Shown here piece by piece: positions 56,476 to 64,000 of a stretch of 64,000 bases of DNA. The position numbers were made by a program, and so were the translations under genes. The notes under the pieces are model-generated. The model was not told where the DNA came from. It searched no databases and saw nothing but the letters and a program-made list of their open reading frames with translations. How positions within the stretch are numbered: the stretch's first letter is position 1; every line of letters starts with the position of its first letter. The stretch is from Bisporella sp. PMI_857. Lineage: Eukaryota > Ascomycota > Leotiomycetes > Helotiales > Helotiaceae. Location of the stretch: NCBI GenBank assembly GCA_021307315.1, contig JAJSPD010000028.1:558001-622000 (forward strand). The letters run 5' to 3'.

Positions 56476-57779
56476 TCATCTACTGCCGTGATATATAGAC
56501 TGGGCCAACTGGTGGTGCTCAAAATCCAATTTGACTGGATCTTTATCTTCAAACGCCATGCTCCATGTCGAGCGAGCCTCGTCTGCCGTCGTATTTCTTG
56601 CAGACCTTAGCCCCACATGCTGGACCTGTATCGGATACAGCGAGAACCGTGTTAAATGCTTTTCTCTAGCATAACCATCGATCAGCAAATCGACCTGGCC
56701 ATGGTCCTTCGCAGTAAGAAATTCTGTGAGTCCAGGGATCTGCTCCCGGGGAAACACTAGAGCTTGCGAGCAGCACCCGAAGTTTTGTGCGAATACTCCA
56801 GGCCTAGGAGGGATTATATTCGCCTTGCCAGCCTGAAAGAAATAGATAACAAATGAGGGAACGATCAGGATGCAGATGACAGCCAGGGATGCATTACTGA
56901 TGAATGCAGGCGTAGAAAGCATCCAGAGAGGCAACACTCTTGCCAGAAATAAAATGACAACCCCAATACCCAGACATATCTTAAACTCATTATTCTCGCC
57001 GATTTTGATAGATGCCCAGCCAATCGATCGTTCCTGATTAAATAAGCGCAAGTAAATCCAGTCGTACGGGTCTTTTCTTATCTTGGCTAGGCTCTCGCGG
57101 GTCTTTACCAGCCACCCATCCGCGGCAAGTATATCATCCTCGAGCATGAGGATGAAGGGTGTTCCTTTGCCGTAGCAGTGTTGCAGACCGTGGACATAAT
57201 CAGCAACACCTTTAGTTAAGAAATCTCCCTCTCGCTCAAGCTGCTGTAGGCGCGAAAAGGCTTTATCGTCTCTTGGAACAGAATACACTTCGTCCACCGC
57301 TTGTCGTACCCATGGCATATGATAGGAGGGGTGCACGGTAGGATCTGTGTTGACGAAGAAGACGGATATATAGATATCTTTGCGCTCTTCCGGCAATAAT
57401 CCTTTAAGAAGGCTTGCGATTGAGTCCTAAATGATCATTAGAGCCCCCTTGATTCCCTGGATTATGCAGTGTGGCTCACATCAACATATTGCTGTTCGTC
57501 CCGCTTTGTAGTCGCAAAGTGAACGCATATACTAGATCTTTTGCTACCCTTTACGGCATTTGCTAGCTTCTGCTGATCATGTTGGTGGATAAACTCTGCA
57601 ACTTGCTTCATCCTGAAATTAGTGTAATGTCGCACAAAAGCCCTGTTCGGATCGTAGAATATGCTGCCTGGGTCGCGAAAGAAATGCGCTTTACCATAGA
57701 TAATTAAGAAAGTGAAGATGGTGACCCAAGCAATGAGCAGCCTCACGAGAGGTGTTCTTGTAAAATTCAAAAGAGGCAT
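56476..57779 (-). CDS. PGAP4-like glycosyltransferase with split catalytic domain
   Basis: Exons 57779-57480 and 57426-56476 encode 416 residues. The 53-nt intron (GTGAGC..TTTAG) is phase 0. The N-terminal anchor is LLIAWVTIFTFLIIYGKA. The donor-site motif FILMLEDDILAADGW (about residue 190) is the acidic DxD-like signature of GT-A folds. Two membrane helices then interrupt the domain (CLGIGVVILFLARVLPLW and SLAVICILIVPSFVIYFF). The catalytic part resumes at NFGCCSQALVFPREQIPG and ends near PIQVQHVGLRS. A GT-A domain interrupted by a membrane hairpin is the topology of mammalian PGAP4/TMEM246, which adds GalNAc to GPI anchors in the Golgi. A similar role on GPI side chains is inferred; the donor sugar is unknown. 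Confidence 0.82.
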
Positions 57780-58879
57780 CTTATAATGATGAGTTATCCG
57801 GTAAACTTATGCAGCTTTCTAGTTTCCCCAGGAAAATGGAGATTTGTTACTATTTTGTGTCTCACTTTCTTACCAGTCAGAACGTTCAAAGAGTAGTTCT
57901 TTTCTTTTCTCTTTTTTTTTGTTTTGGCGCTTTTGCCACAACAACATCCTTCAATCAAAACTTAGTTCAGTGTAAACTTCAGGTCGAATTATATCACGTT
58001 CATAATTTGTAGGGTTGTGTTTTAAGAGGGAGGGAGAGGTTTCAATGGATACGGGTAATTTTGGAGGGAAGCAATTGAATGAGGAAACCCTTCTAACCTT
58101 AAGGTTAACAATGTCTTAGTGAATTTGGAGTTGCTAAAGTACAAATTGTATTTAACAAAGTAACAACAAAAGCAGAGTCAGCAACTAAAAAGCAGCGTAG
58201 CCAAGTCGGGATAGCAAATCGTCGCCGAGACCGGGAGAAATCTTGGTTACAAGATCCATAGAACCAACCAATCACTAGGTCGCGATCTTGGGTCTACAAC
58301 CTTGGATCTTGATACGCAGGTATAGATTTTAAAAAGGTCCCGCATGTCACATACGACCATAGACTGAGGAGAACTGGACTATCTCCTCTGTCTGGAGTAA
58401 CTATAGCCTCACGTGTGTGAGAAAGTGATCGTGTTCCAAGATCATATAATAATTAGGGATATCGATCCAGTGTGAACATTTAGACGATTTGTAACTTTGG
58501 AATGTGTATACTTTTGGTACAGGAAACAGGATAGGCAACATCAAATCATTTTTGCAAGATTCGATGTTATGTAGAAAACATATGGATGGTGGGCTCTCTC
58601 ATACAAGGGCTCATAAAAAAGTATGCGATGAAAACTAGACATTAGATGAACTAGGAAATGGAAAATATCAAGTAGAGGCAATATGGTTATGTGACCAATA
58701 TCTGGGAGTGATATATTCATTGTATAGATATAAAATATAGAGAGCGCTTCCAGCACAGGACACATGAACCACATCATCTATATGTAGCTACCCTCGCGCA
58801 TCAAGCAAGATCTATATCGGTTTTAATGAATTTCTTGCCTAATATAGTGATGTATTGAGGCTGGCGACGACGTCGTGGA
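57780..58879. other. Intergenic, contains dispersed repeat copy B
   Basis: AT-rich, no gene. It includes the second copy of the 81-bp repeat at 58362-58442. The first 200 bp are the likely promoter of the PGAP4-like gene. Confidence 0.5.
58362..58442. repeat. Dispersed repeat, copy B
   Basis: Direct-orientation partner of 51647-51727; see that entry. The pair lies about 6.7 kb apart and encloses the secreted, membrane and PGAP4-like genes. Confidence 0.65.
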
Positions 58880-59539
58880 CTAATCATCCTTAACATGTAA
58901 TCCATGCTCTGCATACTGCTTCTCCATTCCAGGTAAGACAAATATACCATCCTCGGTCATGCTCTGCCCAGGGTTATACTTCGATTCATCAATAATCTCG
59001 AAATCCGCTTCGTCAATTGACCCAGTAAGTTCAGCGGCAGCAAAGAATGGAACTCTCAAAGTCTTCCATCCAAAGACGTCGGGGTCATCGTCTTCAACAA
59101 TTTCTTCCGTCCGTTTGTCCTCGTCATCCTCCTTGAACCACCAGTGCGCCACCAAGATGTTGTTCTCTCTCAAGCCGCGTTCGTCCAAGACTGCAAATGT
59201 TTTGCGGGACATGACACATTCAGGCTTATCCCATGAGGAGGATTCCTTGTCATATCGCTCCCAGAATAAGGCACCTAGCTCGGCAATCGAGGCTCCGAGA
59301 AAGCCAGTATCGAAGTCCTCGACTGGGCGTTTCGTTGGAAGATCAAGCTCACCTTGTTCACGGTCTCTCACAAGACTCCACAAATTCTCCACTCGGAAAC
59401 CTCTTATGAACTGGGGGGGTAGGATTTTGTCAATGTCCTATTTAATATGTTAATCGAATTGCTACGTCGGTTGGGTCGGTCGCGATCCACTCACACTTCC
59501 CGAGACCTTGACGGTCGAAAACAGCATTATATACGGCAT
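58880..59539 (-). CDS. Uncharacterised acidic cytosolic protein
   Basis: Exons 59539-59495 and 59437-58880 encode 200 residues. The 57-nt intron (GTGAGT..AATAG) is phase 0. The start is the ATG of MPYIMLFSTVKVSGS; splicing joins it to DIDKILPPQFIRGFRVENLW. The protein is acidic, with conserved-looking aromatic stretches (AELGALFWERYD, ILVAHWWFKEDD, VFGWKTLRVPFF). It has no signal peptide, membrane segment or known motif. The splice signals and even codon use support a real gene. Function unknown. Confidence 0.7.
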
Positions 59540-60208
59540 AGCAACCGATGGCGTTTAGTCGTATTCTTGATTAAGGGAAAGCCGGGCGCCAAGGCTCGCT
59601 GGGGAAAATATGGGACAGTTCCCGAAGTCAGCTGACCACTGATTTTGGTTTAGGGGGGTGGGGGTTAATGCGAAAAGGCGGCAATTGGGTACTAACCGCA
59701 TGAAATAACCAACAGAGGTGGAAAACCTAAATCTTGCTTCGCCTACCACACAGCCACAAGTATCTTTCGCATATCTGACTACGCCGTAACAATCCATTCG
59801 ACATATTCTCAGCACAGCGGTGTATATAGCGCATATTGGTCAAAGTTCCGCGGGTGAAAATGGGAACGAAAAGATTAATCCTTCAGGAACCCATCGAAAG
59901 GAAGATCCCAAAAGTTCCGCATTTTTAAAGACAGTTCCTTTAGGGTGTTGAAATGATGGAGGATTAAAAGGCTGGGCTCTAAACTCGGAGGCTTTGCATA
60001 AGGAGCACGAAGAAGAGGGTGCATGAAGAAAAAGCGCGATTTGCGAGATCTCAAATTTACTCATCCTTGAAATAGCAGTTACTTCCCTTTCAAATTGTTA
60101 TGGTTTATGAAATCTCTAATTTATTTGACATATAAATGTTATTCCGTACCAACGTATCCAATTTTCCACATTAGTGTCTTGCAAAACACTCCACACAATA
60201 AAGCAGTG
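59540..60208. other. Divergent promoter region
   Basis: Lies between the divergent starts of the 200-residue protein (59539, minus) and the AIM6-like gene (60209, plus). No gene supported. Confidence 0.5.
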
Positions 60209-61529
60209 ATGGCACTTGGTAAGTATAATTCTAGAGAAGTTATTACTACTCAGTACCTGATGACTCCAAATTTGTAACAGATTTGGAGCGCCGATATTCT
60301 TCATCTGAAGTCAGTCTTAGTCAACAGAGTAACACTAGCATTTCTAGCCATGGTAGTTGGAAAAGCCTACTTCCCCCCTATAAGAAGGAGCATATACAAC
60401 CAGATTCCAAGAAGAGCATTTTTAGTGAGTCCTGGTTTCGCGTCGTTATTTTTCTATTTGTTGCTGGTATAATTGCTACCTTGTTAGTACTTTATCCTAT
60501 TATATCTTCTCTACGGCATTTCAAACTAACCATAATTGGGTTAGAATCTGGCTATCATTACTTTTCAGGCTATCTCGCCGTAACCATCCTAAAGCTCCAT
60601 TTAACAGGGTGAGCTCTCTGGTCGACGATTGGCATGCGCCAGAAGACTCCGTCCGTTTGCTTTCGCAATGGAGCTCAGACTTTTCTCAAGGTATTACACC
60701 GATGCCATGCCACTCGCATAATGACTACTGGCGTGCTGTCCCTCTTTTCGAAGCGTTATCAGCTGGCTGTACAAGTGTTGAAGCAGATATATATCTTCCA
60801 ACGAAACCTGACAGTGAAGATCTGCTAGTAGGCCATACTGCAAAGTCACTCACACAAGACCGTACACTCCAAAGTTTATACATCGATCCCCTCTTTAAGA
60901 TTCTTGAGAATCTGAATCATGATTCGGCTGTTCTGAATCATAGTACAAGTACCTGGAAAGGTGTCTTTCAATCGAGTCCAAACACAACGATGACTCTTTT
61001 CCTGGATTTTAAATCGAACGGTGTCGAACTCTGGCCATATGTAAACAAACAACTTGAGAGCCTTCGCTCCAAGAATTGGCTTACCCACTGGAATAGTTTG
61101 ACTGGGATAACTTGGGGCCCAATTATCGTTGTCGCGTCCGGAAATGCGCCTTTCAACCTCATAACTTCCAATATTACGTATCGCGATATTTTTTACGATG
61201 CCCCTCTGGATGACGTTACAAACCCAGTCTACAATAATTCGAACTCTTACTATACTAGTTGCTCGTTGTCCCGATCCCTTGGTAAACAATGGATGTGGAA
61301 ATTCAGTTCAGCACAATTGAGTAAAATCGAGGCACAAATCAGCGCAGCAAGTAACAAAGGCCTTAAAGCCAGGTACTGGGACACTCCCGCCTGGCCATTG
61401 ACCTTCAAGGAGTATGTCTTGGGGGTCCTTATAGAGAATGGGATTGGGATGGTGAATGTGGATGATTTTTCTTCAACTTTGTATTTCCCTTTAATGACTA
61501 GATTTGGTCAGAACCGGCTTATATGGTAG
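60209..61529 (+). CDS. AIM6: AIM6-like protein of the PLC/GDPD phosphodiesterase superfamily
   Basis: Three exons, 60209-60218 (10 nt), 60281-60482 and 60569-61529, encode 390 residues. Intron 1 (GTAAGT..AACAG) splits an Asp codon (MALDLERRYSSSE). Intron 2 (GTTAGT..TTCAG, 86 nt, AACTAACC branch site) keeps the frame; unspliced, it would reach a stop at 60612. An N-terminal membrane anchor (FRVVIFLFVAGIIATLL, about 54-70) is followed by the phosphodiesterase barrel: PMPCHSHNDYWRAVPLFEAL, then GCTSVEADIYL, then LLVGHT. His, Asn and Glu/Asp are in the positions used for metal-dependent catalysis in this superfamily. Yeast AIM6 is annotated from a mitochondrial-inheritance screen. The real substrate is unknown. 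Confidence 0.85.
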
Positions 61530-63431
61530 ATTGGATTTGACAAATATCAGCCTAGAGGCACCGAAAGGGATACGCATTGTCTACTCACGCAACTTGGGAA
61601 GGCCTGGAGACTTAGATCGCCGACACCATAGGTGATAAAAGCCCAATTTTATAGTATGTGAAGCCCTTCTATCGTATACAATTTTATGTTTATTAATTCT
61701 AGACTTTGAACAACAATCATAAGTTCTCGGGTGGGATGTTGGTAAATCTGCCAGGTGGTTTAGTAGTGTGAAGAAGCTACGAGCACTAGTTGCCACTCTT
61801 TAGATTGGTCTGATTTATGAAGTCTCTGAATATATTTTTCATATAAACTTCCATTCTATACTAACATGGCTAATTTTTCATACCGCAAAGTAAGATTACA
61901 TGCAAGTAAGTCCTGAGGCATGTGGTAATATCACCTTAGAGGGAACCTGCGCTACATCTACCTAACAGCTTCTGCCCGATTCTCAACATCTAGAATGCCT
62001 AACTCACACTATTGGTTGGGAGATTTACTGAGATAGACCGGTTGTCCTTGTAGTTACTTGATTTTGACATTTGGGAATTTCCTGATTACCCTTTAGTCTT
62101 TTAATCCTCGCCCTAGATTGTTTAACTAAGCTTTATTATAATTCGATATGATCTATAACATTTCTGAGTGAATCAGTTATGGCCACCCTACCGTCGAGTC
62201 GTGAGATAGAGTATGGTCGTTACTTGCGGGTGCTGGTAGATGTTTTGGATCGACTTGAGACCATGCTCCATCGAATACAGGTTGCAAGATTAAAAGCAGC
62301 GCAAAGTTGTGAGGTGGTCTGAGAAAGAACCCACACCCGCTCGTTATATTCTACATAAAACTCACAGTAAGCCACACAGACTCTCTCACCCTCCTACCAC
62401 GCATCCGAACTCCTTTCTTGAATCCGATCTCGACACCTCCTTCCTCCCCACCACCGACCTTGCCCTCTTATCCTTCCACGCTCTAGCTATGTTTTAATGA
62501 TGAACTTACTCTGTACGATATAGTTGCATGCATATCTTGCCTTTGGATGATGTGGATCGCTCCGGGCCTGTCGTCGCTGCGGTTGGTATTTTGCTCGCTG
62601 TAGTCGGGACTGAGCTTATGTTTGGTGGATGAGCATGTAAGTTAATAATTTAGTGATTTGCCGGAAGGGAGCTTGATGCGGTGAGGTTTGTTTGGGAAAG
62701 ATGGGGGAGTTCTGTGTGGTTGATGGTTGAGATTCAACCGGTGAACGAGTTAGTATCGTAGTATTTAGTAATATCGAGTCTCGGCACATATGAGATCGAC
62801 TTTTTGATACTACGCTAGTATTAGTATGGAAATCGGATCTTATATTATATTAGCAATAATACTAAATACTGTGCTAAAGTTAGTCAGTCAGCTGAAATGC
62901 GGCTTTACAGTTAACACGTGCTTAAATTATTAAAGATTTTTGCTATTTGTTATTACTAACTTTTTTTTATTACAACACGTAAGGTGCTGGAGTAGTGTGG
63001 CACAAATCAACTCATTATACAGCACCAAGAATTGATATCTTTTTCGCTTGAGGCAGCTTTACGTACAACTACATACAACAAGTGCTCGTAGGTGATGTAC
63101 ATATTCAATATATAGGAAAGAGGAACCAGACACCCCCCAGTTGTACTAAAACCCGATACCTCAGCAGAAGTAGTACTTTCATACACTCGGGGACCGAGAA
63201 AGACTTAGACGGCCAAATCACGGGTAAAACAGCATGCTCATTGCCTCGGATGCAATAAAATTTGAACTGATGCCAGACTACCTGGGCAAAAAAGAACTAT
63301 TGTAATAGTAGATTGTATTAGGGAGCAAATCTACTACAGAAGCCCGGGCATGTACTTGTACAGGTTGGCCAACTTATGAATGAAGCTTCCACAAGCTTAG
63401 CACCAACCCAGCCATAAGCTCGAAATATCCT
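61530..63431. other. Intergenic, no supported gene
   Basis: About 1.9 kb without a credible frame. AT-rich around 62780-63010. A 62-codon frame at 62309-62497 has no motif. Confidence 0.55.
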
Positions 63432-63806
63432 TCACGGAGCCCACAGAATCTTCTTGTCATACAATGGAAGCGTATCAAAATCGCAATGAAGCATCAGTCT
63501 GCATACAATCACAGCTTCCTTCTTGGCACGCTCTTCCCCAACACGAATTTCGCCCTTGTTCTGCTCCCATGTAATAGATGTGATCTTCGCACTACCCTCG
63601 TCACTTGGCTTTACAGCAAGTATGTATTGATCCTCCTCGGTCCAGCTTCGACTGATGTGAATAGATATAATGCCGTTCTTATCTGGATCCTTGGCAATAA
63701 ATTCCCATCTTTGATTCATATCTAAAGCCTCAAAACCGGCTTTGAGCTTTTCGAAATCTGCGTCGCTGATACTCAAATCCCACGGTGCTATTGCAGGGGC
63801 CTCCAT
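63432..63806 (-). CDS. Small uncharacterised protein
   Basis: An intact ATG-started frame of 124 residues (MEAPAIAPWDLSISDADFEKLKAGFEALDMNQRWEF). It has balanced composition and a pattern of helix then beta strands (RWEFIAKDP, IISIHISRSW, YILAVKP, KITSITWEQ). No signal peptide or membrane segment. It resembles small conserved fungal hypothetical proteins; I can name no domain. The upstream 190 bp to the right edge would hold the promoter. Confidence 0.7.
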   Translation of the reverse strand: MEAPAIAPWDLSISDADFEKLKAGFEALDMNQRWEFIAKDPDKNGIISIHISRSWTEEDQYILAVKPSDEGSAKITSITWEQNKGEIRVGEERAKKEAVIVCRLMLHCDFDTLPLYDKKILWAP

Positions 63807-64000
63807 GGTATGTGTGATTTGCTTTGGGAAATGTATTAGCTATGAGTATTCGAACGTGGATTGTGTTTTGGAGTTGGGTACCTAAATATGACTGGCTTGG
63901 ATCTGGCTTGGTCTGAACGCTGTAAAACGGTTTTTGGGATTCTTTATTTTGTTGATGAGAGTAGTGAATGCAAGGAAAAAGAACATAACGCGACCACCTA

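Overview
The window is from a filamentous ascomycete. Introns are short (about 41-236 nt, mostly 50-60) with GT..AG ends and CTAAC/CTGAC-like branch sites. The gene content is typical of the group: a HET-domain NLR, a PIR-type cell-wall protein, a BIM1/X325 copper protein, an RTA1 transporter-like protein and BTGC. A helotialean (Leotiomycetes) origin is my guess from general resemblance; nothing here proves it. Exon limits below were read by eye from splice signals and frame continuity.

Layout. 0-13.7 kb: a left-edge membrane protein (probable glycosyltransferase-like), an ankyrin protein ending in a CaaX box, an Arg/Ser/Gly-rich disordered protein, the membrane-anchored GH17 glucanase BTGC, an isochorismatase-like hydrolase and an SRR1-domain protein. 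15-22 kb: a BIM1-like GPI protein, an HNH nuclease-like protein and a 963-residue HET-NACHT-ankyrin protein; the last two lie in tandem on the minus strand. 22-29 kb: RQC2 (NEMF family), facing tail-to-tail a 786-residue protein built from four copies of a repeat I cannot name. 33-44 kb: a PIR/GPI wall protein, an MCP1-like membrane protein divergent from a C2H2 protein, mitochondrial PDH E1-beta (PDB1) and an RTA1-like protein.

45-51 kb is a decaying zone. It holds a TA-flanked element of about 1 kb with terminal inverted repeats of about 43 bp and an extremely AT-rich core, a cytochrome P450 pseudogene with at least eight frame breaks, and a DUF5672-type pseudogene with stops and frameshifts. 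52-64 kb: a secreted low-complexity protein, a large multi-spanning membrane protein, a PGAP4-like split glycosyltransferase, two uncharacterised small proteins and an AIM6-like phosphodiesterase-fold protein. A degenerate direct repeat occurs at 51.65 and 58.36 kb, on either side of the secreted/membrane/PGAP4 block.

The genes do not form one evident pathway. The main themes are cell-wall and surface biology (BTGC, PIR, BIM1-like, PGAP4-like, secreted protein), nonself recognition (HET-NACHT-ANK with a neighbouring nuclease) and housekeeping (RQC2, PDB1, SRR1, MCP1, AIM6). The strongest candidates for something undescribed are the four-repeat protein at 26.3-28.7 kb, the NLR/HNH pair at 16.9-21.7 kb and the TIR element at 45.0-46.1 kb.
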